Of a stretch of DNA of 64,000 nt, positions 8,017-16,418 are shown one piece after another. Made by a program: the position numbers and the translations under genes. The DNA is taken from the NCBI GenBank assembly GCA_913060815.1, contig CAJXSZ010000007.1, positions 62,001 through 126,000 of the forward strand, written 5' to 3'. The first letter of the stretch is position 1, and each line of letters opens with the position of its first letter. The stretch comes from an uncultured Sulfitobacter sp. Lineage in GTDB: Bacteria > Pseudomonadota > Alphaproteobacteria > Rhodobacterales > Rhodobacteraceae. Below the pieces are notes generated by a model. The model was not told the origin of the DNA, did no database searches, and saw only the letters and a program-made list of their open reading frames with translations.

Positions 8017-9447
8017 CTAAGGTGCAGCGAATTCCGTAATAGTCCACTTTCGCGATGTTTGACGGCTCAGAACGGCGCGCGCAGGGATTGGAAGTGCTGA
8101 CAGAGCGGCGCACGGGTTAAGGGGCCCGAGATCGATCCCTCCAGTAGCACTCATTCCGCAATCAAAATAGAAAACGAAACTGCAGGAATACACATTGTTT
8201 TCTCCATTGCACAGCAAAGTTTCGACAGACGAAATTCCCATACTTATCGCCGTATTGAATGCACTATTTCGAACTTTGCAGCCCCGACCATCGCTTTCGA
8301 AGGTACCACCAAAAAGCATGATGGCCTCCCCAGCATTCGAGACAACAGAACCTTTCGAGATTACATCGGACATCGCACAGGCCTCGGCTTGTTGATATCG
8401 CCTTAGGGCATCCCGAACCTGAGCCCAGCTTGGTGCGATATCGACCGCCACATTCCTGAGGTCATCCACAGTGGCTGTTGGGCCGACCGCGCGGACGATG
8501 GCGAGTGCCTCATCAATATCAATGTTGACAGAGCGCAGCATCGACACTTGCACCAAAGACGGAACATACTCTGCCGCTCTTGCCTTCGCCACAAGCAACC
8601 GCAGTTTCTCCCTGTCCGCAAAACTCATTTTTAGCCTTGTTCCGACATATACTGCCCTGCGCACATCAAATTCATTGATCATGGCGTTTGCAACGCTGTA
8701 AGCGGCTCTTGGATGCGCAAGATGTATCGCGTTGGTAATGAATGGTTCGGTGAAGTCGTTCATTTGTTGTTCGAGTTCGGGTCGTTCCCTAAGCGCCATT
8801 GCAAAATTGGATTCCGCAGTATTCTCACTGAGAAGTTGTTCCTTGATTTGTGTTACATAGTCCGGCACGGAACCTGTTTTCCAATATTCGTCGATATACG
8901 GGACTACACTGTTGTCGATAGCGTCGTAATTTACCCGAATGTTATCAAATAGTGTTTGAGTGAGGCTCATAGTAACTGAGAAGCTTGCAATAAACTTACC
9001 CTTTGAATTGACAGTGAATTCTGCAGTCCATGGGGCGGATAAAGATTGACGGCATACATCACCTCTCAAAGTGTAGCTGACGGGATGGACCTTTTTGCGA
9101 AGACGCGAGGGTTCCATCAGCTCATATACCAGTCTGGGATATGACAACTTCACCAAAATTTTCGGCCTGACGCAACTACTGCCATCCTGAATGAAGAACC
9201 TCATACCCAAAGGCGCAGCTGCAACAAGGGCACCTTCGGGCAAGGTCAAATCAGCCGAAGACCCTAAGACTGGCTGGATCACTTCCAAGTCAGGAAACCT
9301 GTCTAAGGGGTGATCTGGCGTGTAATTGTAGCCTCCAGGTTGAGCGGGTGTTTCAGGTACCTCTGCGTTGGCATGCCCCGCAAAGCAGCTCAATACAAAC
9401 AACATGCATCTCAAAGTGCGAGTGGCGCAGAAACCATTAGAAGTCAT
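8017..9447 (-). CDS. Exported protein of unknown function, 476 residues
   Basis: The start MTSNGFCATR at 9447 is chosen because AAGGAAGG stands about 8 bases upstream; longer readings lack this. A signal peptide covers roughly residues 1-28, with probable cleavage after HANA. The mature protein has a proline-rich N-terminus and then a mixed domain. Near the end is a cysteine-bearing region (residues about 395-445, with C-x8-C-x5-C spacing) that would suit disulfides outside the cytoplasm. I do not recognise the family. It is monocistronic and lies between an insertion-sequence scrap and the copper locus, with intermediate GC, so it is probably cargo of the accessory region. Confidence 0.6.
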   Translation of the reverse strand: MTSNGFCATRTLRCMLFVLSCFAGHANAEVPETPAQPGGYNYTPDHPLDRFPDLEVIQPVLGSSADLTLPEGALVAAAPLGMRFFIQDGSSCVRPKILVKLSYPRLVYELMEPSRLRKKVHPVSYTLRGDVCRQSLSAPWTAEFTVNSKGKFIASFSVTMSLTQTLFDNIRVNYDAIDNSVVPYIDEYWKTGSVPDYVTQIKEQLLSENTAESNFAMALRERPELEQQMNDFTEPFITNAIHLAHPRAAYSVANAMINEFDVRRAVYVGTRLKMSFADREKLRLLVAKARAAEYVPSLVQVSMLRSVNIDIDEALAIVRAVGPTATVDDLRNVAVDIAPSWAQVRDALRRYQQAEACAMSDVISKGSVVSNAGEAIMLFGGTFESDGRGCKVRNSAFNTAISMGISSVETLLCNGENNVYSCSFVFYFDCGMSATGGIDLGPLNPCAALSALPIPARAVLSRQTSRKWTITEFAAP

Positions 9448-9951
9448 AGGCCATCCTTCCTTTCTATACATAATGAAAATCGAATAAGGCCTGAAGTTAG
9501 TCAACACTCTATTAAGCTTTTGGCAGAAACGCGGCGCACAACACGTTACGCCGACCGGCTAAGGAAGCGGCCAAAACTCATACCCTTTGTTGAACGGTTC
9601 GCTAAACCGGACGTTTGCACGCTTGCAGCAAATGTCGGAAATGTCCGCATAGCGGACCTCTGTGCAAAGCGCAGCGAATGAACAGCATCCCAACTTTGTT
9701 GGATGAAGTGGTCGGGCAAATCTGGACAACGTGCTAAGATGCATCCAACCTTGATCAAAAATGCACATAATCTCCCAAATTGCCCCAGTTCCTGTCCAAA
9801 AACCGGGGCGTAACTCATAGTAAGACCAAGCGGGGCGATCAATTTTGAGATGGGCGTGCGGGAGGTAAATATTGTGAGTAACGCTGCCGTTGATGCCTTG
9901 ATCATAGCGATGAAGACTGGTGCTTCGACACCGGCCTTATTTAGCGAAGTG
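9448..9951. other. Gene-free stretch with dispersed repeat
   Basis: This 504-base region carries a copy of a dispersed intergenic element (about 9590-9680). It ends in GCAAAGCGCAGCGAA (9664-9678), a 15-base match to 21033-21047. Open frames on both strands show no recognisable domain. It probably replaces the lost 3' part of the neighbouring ABC transporter gene. Confidence 0.5.
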
Positions 9952-11253
9952 TCAGACGGAAGGAGACGTGCCCCCAAGCTGAAACACTTCTTCTGAATAT
10001 GATGCTCTGGGCCGGTGCGGCAGTGGTTCAGCCATTGGTTCCGCTTCTTTTCCTCGGCCAGATACTGAAAAAAATCGCGTGATCTCATGATATCTGATCC
10101 GCGTGTCTTCCAGTGTTTGATAGTATCGGAAAAGCTCTTTCAGTGGTGCGGAAAAATCCTTGTGTGCTGCCAGCACTGCGACAAGCGCCCCGAGGCTGAT
10201 GCGGCCCTCGATTACAAAATAGCCCCCCAGCGAATAGAACAGGAATGGCGTGAGTGCGGTCAGAAAGTTGTTCAGCGCCTTGATGAAAAACTTCAAAATA
10301 TAGATACGTCTCCGGACCTCTTCCAGCTCTCGAAAGCTGGTGAGTGTTGGGGCAAACCGTGACGCACTACCCACATCTCGAAGTTGATCGCTGAGGTGTC
10401 TGCCCAGATACCGGACCTCCTTGATCCTTGTCCGAGAATATCCGTTCACACGGCGTTGTAGCTTGGGAAGGAGGATCAATTGGATAGGTAAAACGGTCAG
10501 CGCTGCAGCACCCAGAACGGGGTCCTGCATAAACATAAACAATAAGATCGTGGCGAGTGTGCCACCTTGAAGAACCGGTAACGTCAGCACATCTGCCGCA
10601 AATCCGCCGATGGGTTCAACCTCTTGAGCGAGGATAGGGACAATTTCGCTCTGGTCTCCCGCATTCGGGTCGCGGCGCCATTGCCGATACACCAGTAAGC
10701 GAAACCTGCGCAAAAACCGCTCTGCGACATATCCTTTGAAGACATTCAAAACATACTTGTTCAGACCGCTCGCACTTATCGCCAGCAGGTAAAGTCCCGA
10801 CAACGTCATCAACAGGGTCACCTGTTCGAATTCATACCCCAAGAATGTGATCGGGAATCGGTCTGCCTCCAATGCGCTGTTTACGATCTGTTTCGGAAGC
10901 TCCAGCGTGACATACAAGACCGGCATTGCGATAAGGCTGAAGATGATCATCAATACTTGCTGCTTGCAAGAGTATCTCAGAACAGTTTTGAAAAGGCTGG
11001 GATCAAGACCACCTACAGTGGAGGCTTGTGGCTCCTCAGACGGTTGCTTCCGCGACCATTCAATCAGCCTGCGTATCAGGAAAGAAAGCAGGACAGCCAA
11101 CAGCAGTGCAGGTGCCAGAACGAAAATCAGATGGATGATCGGGTGAATCCAATCCGGCACTGTATCGTCGTATGGATAGCCAAAAAACAGCACCAGATCA
11201 TGAACAATGACGTAATATTTATCCCAGAACCCTATCAACTCTAAATGGCTCAT
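9952..11253 (-). CDS. ABC transporter transmembrane protein lacking its ATPase domain
   Basis: This 433-residue inner-membrane protein has an extra N-terminal membrane hairpin (residues about 15-65) followed by a type IV ABC-exporter transmembrane domain (about residues 90-380, five or six helices, ending with LKELFRYYQTLEDTRIRYHE). In full-length relatives an ATP-binding domain follows, but here the frame stops after a short, unrelated-looking tail. No Walker A or signature sequence exists downstream, so the gene is probably truncated, or it depends on an ATPase encoded elsewhere. The start overlaps the stop of the upstream cupredoxin gene as ATGA, so it is the last gene of the copper operon. 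Confidence 0.65.
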   Translation of the reverse strand: MSHLELIGFWDKYYVIVHDLVLFFGYPYDDTVPDWIHPIIHLIFVLAPALLLAVLLSFLIRRLIEWSRKQPSEEPQASTVGGLDPSLFKTVLRYSCKQQVLMIIFSLIAMPVLYVTLELPKQIVNSALEADRFPITFLGYEFEQVTLLMTLSGLYLLAISASGLNKYVLNVFKGYVAERFLRRFRLLVYRQWRRDPNAGDQSEIVPILAQEVEPIGGFAADVLTLPVLQGGTLATILLFMFMQDPVLGAAALTVLPIQLILLPKLQRRVNGYSRTRIKEVRYLGRHLSDQLRDVGSASRFAPTLTSFRELEEVRRRIYILKFFIKALNNFLTALTPFLFYSLGGYFVIEGRISLGALVAVLAAHKDFSAPLKELFRYYQTLEDTRIRYHEITRFFSVSGRGKEAEPMAEPLPHRPRASYSEEVFQLGGTSPSV

Positions 11254-11777
11254 TGGTCTTGCGCGAGGTGGTCATGCACCATAATGACGCCAAACATCCC
11301 CGCCTCACGGTGCCCCGGGACCAAGCAGACAAACTCGAGGTTTGTTTTGTTCAAAAAATTCCAGTCCAACGTTTTGCTGGACCCGCTTGCAATCGATACC
11401 GCGTTTGGATCTTCATGCTTCATGTCTGGGTGCTCAAGCATCCATTGCTGATGCTTTTTAATCTCTTCAAAAGATCCCAGGAAAAACTCATGGTCCAGAT
11501 CACCTAAATTGTTAATCACAAACCGAACGACCGACCCCTCTTTGATGTGGATCGCGTCAGGGTCAAAAAGCATATAACCGCTTTGCGTTTCCTCGATACC
11601 GATCTCGATTGTGCGGGTGATCTCTTTTCCCGATGCCGGCTGCCCGATGGGAACATGTCCAGGGTGGTCGTATGCGCGGGCATGAGGCTCCTCGCCTACT
11701 CCCGTGCTTGCCTGCGCGCTCACCACCGCAATATTCAAGCCACTCAGGATGAGTAGGGTCATAAATATAGTCTTCAT
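11250..11777 (-). CDS. Periplasmic cupredoxin
   Basis: This is a 175-residue exported blue-copper protein. A signal peptide ends near residue 23 (SAQA). The cupredoxin fold carries the ligands in DHEFFLG (His) and CLVPGHREAGM (Cys, His, Met), and a conserved block reads EHPDMKHEDPNAV. The start MKTIF at 11777 follows GGAG with good spacing and is favoured over the ATG 12 bases upstream. Such proteins bind Cu(I)/Cu(II) in the periplasm and serve copper tolerance or electron transfer. The gene lies between a second, larger cupredoxin and the ABC membrane protein in one leftward operon. Confidence 0.85.
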   Translation of the reverse strand: MKTIFMTLLILSGLNIAVVSAQASTGVGEEPHARAYDHPGHVPIGQPASGKEITRTIEIGIEETQSGYMLFDPDAIHIKEGSVVRFVINNLGDLDHEFFLGSFEEIKKHQQWMLEHPDMKHEDPNAVSIASGSSKTLDWNFLNKTNLEFVCLVPGHREAGMFGVIMVHDHLAQDQ

Positions 11778-11848
11778 TTCATGCTCCATTAGACGAGTGC
11801 TTTTGAGGGGGGCGTTGACACAAACATGGGATCGTTTGATCGGATGGT

Positions 11849-11875
11849 AGGAGGCGATGAAACACATCGCCTCCT
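11849..11875 (-). terminator. Hairpin after the cupredoxin-CusF gene
   Basis: A perfect 11-bp stem (11849-11859 with 11865-11875) has a 5-base loop, starting 8 bases after the stop of the 11883 gene in the direction of transcription. No T-run follows. It may partly terminate transcription or stabilise the upstream mRNA, so expression of the two downstream genes could be lower. Confidence 0.55.
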
Positions 11876-11882
11876 GATCGTT

Positions 11883-12695
11883 TTACTTAAGTTGTGTAAC
11901 GGTCAGCTTGCCTTTGACCGGCTCGGCGACGAATTCGATCTCCTGCCCTTCGGACAGTTTGGAAATCATCGCCTCGTCTGCACGAAACACCATCTTCATA
12001 GCAGGCATATCAAGGTTCAGGAGAGGGCCATGATCAATCGTGACCTTCCCGCCTTTTGCATCAACTTTTGTCACCTTGCCCTTGGTGTATTCAACATCAG
12101 CCTGCGCCACTTGCACTTCCGCTGCGGCCATTTTCATATCCGCCTTCATTGCGTGTTCGCCCACAGCAACCGCGCGATACATACCGGACTCGTAGTGACC
12201 CGGAATGAGGCACGCAGCCTCGAACACACCGTCATTCGCAAAGGTCCAAATCACCTCACCAGACGCTCCCGCATCAAGAGTGATGCGGTTTGGATCGTCA
12301 TGCTCCATCATCATCTTGGCCATTTCGATTTTGTGCTCGGCGTTGCGCTCCATCGTGTCCAGCACGAACTCATGCTCCAGGTCGCCTTTGTTCTCGATGA
12401 CAAACCGGATCGTTTCGCCTGATTTGAAGGTCATCTCGTCACCCTCAAGGAGCATCTTGCCATCGTCCGTTTCAACCATGGTCACGTTAATTGTCCGGTC
12501 CACCTTTGCGGCGTCACCTGGCTTCCCGATCATCATCATTTCAGCGTGGGCATCACCGTGTCCCGCACCATGGTTGCCGTGGCCTTCGGCCTCTTCAACC
12601 TTTACCTCAGAGTGCTTTGTATCGTGGTCGCCACTTGCGAATGCAGGTGCTCCGAAAGAGAGGGCAATCGCGGTTGTTAAAAGTAGGTTTTTCAT
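11883..12695 (-). CDS. Cupredoxin fused to a CusF-like copper-binding domain
   Basis: This is a 270-residue periplasmic protein. Residues 1-20 are a signal peptide and residues 22-55 are histidine-rich, a likely metal-buffering segment. Residues about 60-180 form a cupredoxin domain (LEHEFVLDT; ACLIPGHYESGM). After a linker, residues about 205-270 match the CusF/CopB-type Cu(I)-binding domain, with KVTIDHGPLLNLDMPAMKM carrying the His/Met ligands. CusF normally is a separate small chaperone that hands Cu(I) to an efflux pump, so the fusion suggests direct transfer between a blue-copper site and a chaperone site. It follows the multicopper oxidase gene by 46 bases. Confidence 0.85.
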   Translation of the reverse strand: MKNLLLTTAIALSFGAPAFASGDHDTKHSEVKVEEAEGHGNHGAGHGDAHAEMMMIGKPGDAAKVDRTINVTMVETDDGKMLLEGDEMTFKSGETIRFVIENKGDLEHEFVLDTMERNAEHKIEMAKMMMEHDDPNRITLDAGASGEVIWTFANDGVFEAACLIPGHYESGMYRAVAVGEHAMKADMKMAAAEVQVAQADVEYTKGKVTKVDAKGGKVTIDHGPLLNLDMPAMKMVFRADEAMISKLSEGQEIEFVAEPVKGKLTVTQLK

Positions 12696-12741
12696 CAGTT
12701 TATCCTATAGATTTAAATTGTAGATCGATTGAACGGCTGTT

Positions 12742-14100
12742 TCAGCCCTTCTGCGTTGGTCTGGGTGTGAGAATGGTTTTCGGACTGTCGTTGGAGGCAA
12801 ACTCCGGCAGCTCGCCGGTCCACTCATACGCCTGCTCGCCGGGAGGGTTTTCATACCAGCCGGGGTCCTCATAATCGTCTGCTTCTATTCCCTCGCGGAC
12901 CTTCACGACCGAGAACATACCGCCCATCTCAATGGGTCCGTGGGAACCCCAACCGTTCATCATCGGAATAGTGTTATCCGGTAACTCCATGGTCATTTTG
13001 CCCATGTCACCCATGCCCGCTGTGCCCATTGGCATATATTCGGGCTGAAACGACCGGATTTTCTGGGTGAGCTGTTTTTTATCGACACCGATAAATGTCG
13101 GCACGTCGTGACCCATAGCATTCATCGTATGGTGCGATTTGTGGCAGTGGATTGCCCAATCGCCCAAGTGCTCGGCGGTGAACTCATATGCCCTCATCGC
13201 GCCTACAGGGATGTCGATGCTGACTTCGGGCCACTGCGCGCTTTCTGGCACCCAGCCACCATCGGTGCAGGTTACTTTGAAGTCATAGCCGTGCATGTGG
13301 ATCGGGTGATTTGTCATCGTGAGGTTCCCCACACGCACGCGCACCTTATCACCGCGGTTGACCACCAGTGGGTCGATGTCAGGGAAAATCCGGCTGTTCC
13401 ATGTCCACAGGTTGAAGTCCGCCATCGTCATGATGCGCGGAACATAAGTGCCCGGATCAATATCGAAAGCATTGAGCATGATCAGGAAATCGCGATCGAC
13501 TGGCATGAAGGTCGGGTCTTTGGGGTGGACCACAAACATGCCCATCATCCCCATGGCCATCTGCACCATCTCGTCCGCGTGAGGGTGATACATGAAGGTG
13601 CCGGATTTGATCAGGTCAAACTCATAGACAAAGGTTTTGCCCGGTTTGATCCCCGGATGGCTGAGGCCCACCACACCGTCCATGCCTGAGGGCAGGATCA
13701 GTCCGTGCCAATGCACGGAGGTATTCTCAGGTAATTTGTTGGTGACATATATCCGCACACGGTCACCCTCGACGGCCTCGATCGTGGGGCCGGTCGACTG
13801 GCCGTTATAGCCCCAGAGATGGGCGATCATACCATCGGCCAGTTCGCGCTCCACCGGCTCGGCGACAAGATGGAATTCCTTGACCCCGTTGTTCATGCGG
13901 TGCGGCAGGGTCCATCCATTCAGGGTCACAACAGGATTGTAATCCACACCCGAAGAGGGGCGCGGCGTGATTACCGTTGCCGCACTGTCCATTTGTGCAG
14001 CTTCCGGCAAGCCCATGTTCAATGTCTTGCCCCAAGCTTGGGAAGAGACAAGCGTTGCACCAGCAGCACCTGCTCCGAGTAATTGACGTCTGTTCAACAT
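12742..14100 (-). CDS. Multicopper oxidase, CopA/CueO-like
   Basis: This 452-residue periplasmic oxidase is exported folded by the Tat pathway (RRQLLGAG at residues 4-11). All copper-cluster motifs are present: HWHG, HPHADE, HPIHMHG and HCHKSHHTMNAMGH, the last giving the type 1 and type 3 ligands. Methionine-rich segments (MAMGMMGM; the C-terminal region around MGTAGMGDMGKM) are typical of copper-resistance oxidases that convert toxic Cu(I) to Cu(II). It is the central enzyme of the leftward copper operon, 14 bases after the TolC-type gene. The symbol copA is avoided because the ATPase at 18137 bears that name. Confidence 0.9.
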   Translation of the reverse strand: MLNRRQLLGAGAAGATLVSSQAWGKTLNMGLPEAAQMDSAATVITPRPSSGVDYNPVVTLNGWTLPHRMNNGVKEFHLVAEPVERELADGMIAHLWGYNGQSTGPTIEAVEGDRVRIYVTNKLPENTSVHWHGLILPSGMDGVVGLSHPGIKPGKTFVYEFDLIKSGTFMYHPHADEMVQMAMGMMGMFVVHPKDPTFMPVDRDFLIMLNAFDIDPGTYVPRIMTMADFNLWTWNSRIFPDIDPLVVNRGDKVRVRVGNLTMTNHPIHMHGYDFKVTCTDGGWVPESAQWPEVSIDIPVGAMRAYEFTAEHLGDWAIHCHKSHHTMNAMGHDVPTFIGVDKKQLTQKIRSFQPEYMPMGTAGMGDMGKMTMELPDNTIPMMNGWGSHGPIEMGGMFSVVKVREGIEADDYEDPGWYENPPGEQAYEWTGELPEFASNDSPKTILTPRPTQKG

Positions 14101-14114
14101 TTCAAATTTCCTTT

Positions 14115-15578
14115 TCAGTGTCCTGCGCCGCCACCGGCAGCCAATGTTGCACCTTCTCCACCAGCACCACCGCTGCCCGCGCCACCGCCGTAGATGGCAG
14201 CGGTCAGATCAGCTTGCGCCATGAAGAATTCGCGTTTCGCATTTGCAGCTTCCAGCGACGCGCTGAGCTTTTCGCGCACGTCCGTCAGGAGCTCGAATGT
14301 GTTGGTGATCATGCCGTTGTAAGACAGCAGACCTTCGTCCTCGACTGTCTTGCGCAAAGGCACCAGAACATCGCGGTAATGGCGCGCGATCTTGTAAGAG
14401 GAGTGGTAGGATTTCTCGGCTCCACGCGCCTCGGATCGCACAATCACTGCACGTTCCGCCAAAACGTTGGCGGCTTTCAGATACGTCAACTCTGCCTTGC
14501 GCATCCGCGCTTTGCCCGTGTCATAGATCGGGATCGCAAACTCGAGTTCGATCTGTGGGGTTACCTCAGTTTCTATATCACCGTCTTCGGCTTCACGCTC
14601 CAACTCGGCTCCCGCGATGATCTCAAGGTCCGTGACCAGCCGAGTTTGATCCGTCAGACCAAACGCCGCTGCTTGTGCTTCAAGACCCAGTTTTGCCACA
14701 CGCAGATCAACGCGATTTCGTAATGCCTTCGCTTCGATGTTTCCAATGTTGCCGACTGACTTGGGCAAAGCAGGCAATGCATCGGGCACATAGTAGTCAA
14801 CTTCGGTTCCCCAGAGGCCCATTAACCGTGTCAGTTCCTCTTTCGACTTGGTTGCATTCAGACGTGCCTTTGCAAGCTGTCCTGCCAACTCGGCATTGAA
14901 CGCCTGCTCACGGGCCTGCCCTGCCTTGTTCAGAGCACCTGTCTCACCCAGCTTCCGCGCCAATTCCGACCCGGCGTCAGATGTTACTTTCGCCCGCTTG
15001 AGGTATCCAACCGCCTCAAACGCAGCTACGGACGCAATCCATGCCTGACGGGTCTGATTTGCCAGTGCGAGGGTGTCATTAACGGCACTCAGCTGTGCTT
15101 GGCGAAAGCCGGCATCAGCAATCTCACGGCGCTGTTTGCGCGTTGTCGCATCCAGAATATTTGCGCGTATCAAACCTTCGATGGCGCGGTAGGCACCCAG
15201 TTCAGGCGCACCTATTCCCAATATGCCAATTGATACCACAGGGTTCTCTGGCGTTGATTGCTGCCATGCGTCAGCAGCGGACAATCCTACATTTGCATAG
15301 GATGCCTGAAGCCCCTTGTTATTGAGCAATGCCACCTGAACGGCCGTATCCGCCGAGATCGTCTTGCGATGCACCATCGCATGAACTTGTTTTTTCAAAG
15401 CCTCGTTTTCAGCCTGGGTTTCGGCAAAAACGGTTCGCTTCCCGATTGCAGGTGTTACCTGGCTTGCAACGTTGGCAAAGCCTGCTTTTGGCTCGGTGTA
15501 AGCACCGGGCACGGCAACCGCACAGGCCCCCAGAAACAGCGGAAAACCAGCAATCAGCGGAAATTTAGAAATACGCAT
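14115..15578 (-). CDS. TolC-family outer-membrane efflux lipoprotein
   Basis: This 487-residue protein begins with a lipoprotein signal (LFLGAC, lipid-modified Cys at about residue 19) followed by two long helical repeats typical of TolC/outer-membrane efflux proteins. The C-terminus is unusually rich in glycine and alanine (GGGAGSGGAGGEG). The start at 15578 is preferred over the long upstream extension because it overlaps the small lipoprotein stop as TGATG. With no RND pump gene in the cluster, its inner-membrane partner is unclear. In copper operons of this group a TolC-like protein beside a multicopper oxidase is thought to aid copper export. Confidence 0.8.
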   Translation of the reverse strand: MRISKFPLIAGFPLFLGACAVAVPGAYTEPKAGFANVASQVTPAIGKRTVFAETQAENEALKKQVHAMVHRKTISADTAVQVALLNNKGLQASYANVGLSAADAWQQSTPENPVVSIGILGIGAPELGAYRAIEGLIRANILDATTRKQRREIADAGFRQAQLSAVNDTLALANQTRQAWIASVAAFEAVGYLKRAKVTSDAGSELARKLGETGALNKAGQAREQAFNAELAGQLAKARLNATKSKEELTRLMGLWGTEVDYYVPDALPALPKSVGNIGNIEAKALRNRVDLRVAKLGLEAQAAAFGLTDQTRLVTDLEIIAGAELEREAEDGDIETEVTPQIELEFAIPIYDTGKARMRKAELTYLKAANVLAERAVIVRSEARGAEKSYHSSYKIARHYRDVLVPLRKTVEDEGLLSYNGMITNTFELLTDVREKLSASLEAANAKREFFMAQADLTAAIYGGGAGSGGAGGEGATLAAGGGAGH

Positions 15579-15820
15579 CAATTCCCCTCCGACTGTTCTT
15601 CGTTGACGGTGCGCCAATCGCGTGGGCCGGTCGGGCCGCGATATGTGTATCCGGCAAGGGGATCTTGATACCGCACACGTGACACAACGGCCGTGTTCGT
15701 AATGGCTTGTTGCGCCGCAACGACTGGTAATGGCGTTGCCGTATAGGGCAAGGGCTTGAGGTCTTGCGCGCATGCGCCAAGAGTAAGGGCCGAAGCCCCC
15801 AAAAGTATTTGAATTTTCAT
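15578..15820 (-). CDS. Small lipoprotein of the copper operon
   Basis: This is an 80-residue lipoprotein: MKIQILLGASALTLGAC is a type II signal with the modified cysteine at about residue 17. The mature part is short, proline-containing and ends in charged residues; no domain is recognised. The start at 15820 sits just before the signal sequence, so the longer reading is discarded. It is the first gene of the leftward copper operon and is coupled to the TolC-type gene by a one-base overlap, so the two lipoproteins may work together. Confidence 0.7.
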   Translation of the reverse strand: MKIQILLGASALTLGACAQDLKPLPYTATPLPVVAAQQAITNTAVVSRVRYQDPLAGYTYRGPTGPRDWRTVNEEQSEGN

Positions 15821-15841
15821 GGATCGTGCCTGACTGATGAA

Positions 15842-15876
15842 CTTCGGAACCACGTGCAAAAGCACGTGAAACGAAG
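15842..15876 (-). terminator. Interrupted hairpin after the Cys/His-rich protein gene
   Basis: CACGTGC pairs with GCACGTG around an AAAA loop, and outer CTTCG pairs with CGAAG. It lies between the stop of the 15897 gene and the next start, without a T-run. Confidence 0.45.
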
Positions 15877-15896
15877 GCCCTATTAAGAGCCTATGA

Positions 15897-16292
15897 TCAG
15901 ATCAGAAATTGGGGAGGTCGTAGAAAGCCTGAAGGCTCGGTCGAGCGCGCCTGAGCTTGAAGGGGAATATAACGATCAGCAATGCTATGCCCCAGAAAAA
16001 GAGGTGCAGTCTCATTGAGAACTACAGAACTGCAAATACCGCTACAGCATTTACCCGCCGCGTGGTCCTGCCCTTCGGCACTGCCCAAAGACCCACATTT
16101 CCCTGCTGACTTACCAACCTTAGACATATCATGGCTTTGGTGATCAGCGCCGACAGTCAAACTCTCGGGGGCGGAATGGTGGCCGCCATGCATATCAGCC
16201 GAAGCATGCGCCGCGGAGGGAGGAAGGAGCACCAAAGCAAAGACAAACGCAGCGCAAGCCAGCGTTTTTATCAATGCATATATGGATTTCAT
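15897..16292 (-). CDS. Cys/His-rich exported protein of the copper locus
   Basis: This is a 131-residue protein. The start MKSIYALIK at 16292 is chosen because AGAGGG precedes it by about 9 bases. A signal peptide or membrane anchor covers residues 1-30. The mature part has His/Met clusters (DMHGGHH, DHQSHDMSK) and closely spaced cysteines (GKCCSGIC). A second hydrophobic patch follows. These features suit a small copper-binding or copper-sensing protein, but I do not recognise a named family with certainty. A CueR-like dyad lies 45-67 bases upstream of the start, so it seems to be induced by copper. Confidence 0.65.
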   Translation of the reverse strand: MKSIYALIKTLACAAFVFALVLLPPSAAHASADMHGGHHSAPESLTVGADHQSHDMSKVGKSAGKCGSLGSAEGQDHAAGKCCSGICSSVVLNETAPLFLGHSIADRYIPLQAQARSTEPSGFLRPPQFLI

Positions 16293-16336
16293 CGTGCTCA
16301 TCCCTCTGGTGTGGGCAACTCGGTTCCTCCTGTCAA

Positions 16337-16359
16337 TCCATCCAGCGCAGGAAGGTTTC
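16337..16359 (-). promoter_or_regulatory. Candidate CueR operator for the Cys/His-rich protein gene
   Basis: On the minus strand the site reads ACCTTCCTGCGCTGGATGG, an imperfect dyad of the CueR type. A TTGGAA element precedes it, leaving a 19-base spacer to a weak -10. It lies 45-67 bases before the gene start. Confidence 0.45.
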
Positions 16360-16418
16360 CAACTTTTTCGTGATACAAGCGCAGATGTCCCGGTGACAGG
16401 CACTTTGACCGATATGCT

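Noticed and set aside
9850-9996. Plus-strand frame starting at ATG 9850 (MGVREVNIVS)
   Set aside because: Short and protein-like in parts, but no family is recognised and it overlaps the minus-strand gene.
9546-10088. 180-codon minus-strand frame overlapping the ABC gene end
   Set aside because: The product has no recognisable domain and runs through dispersed repeat DNA; it is probably chance.
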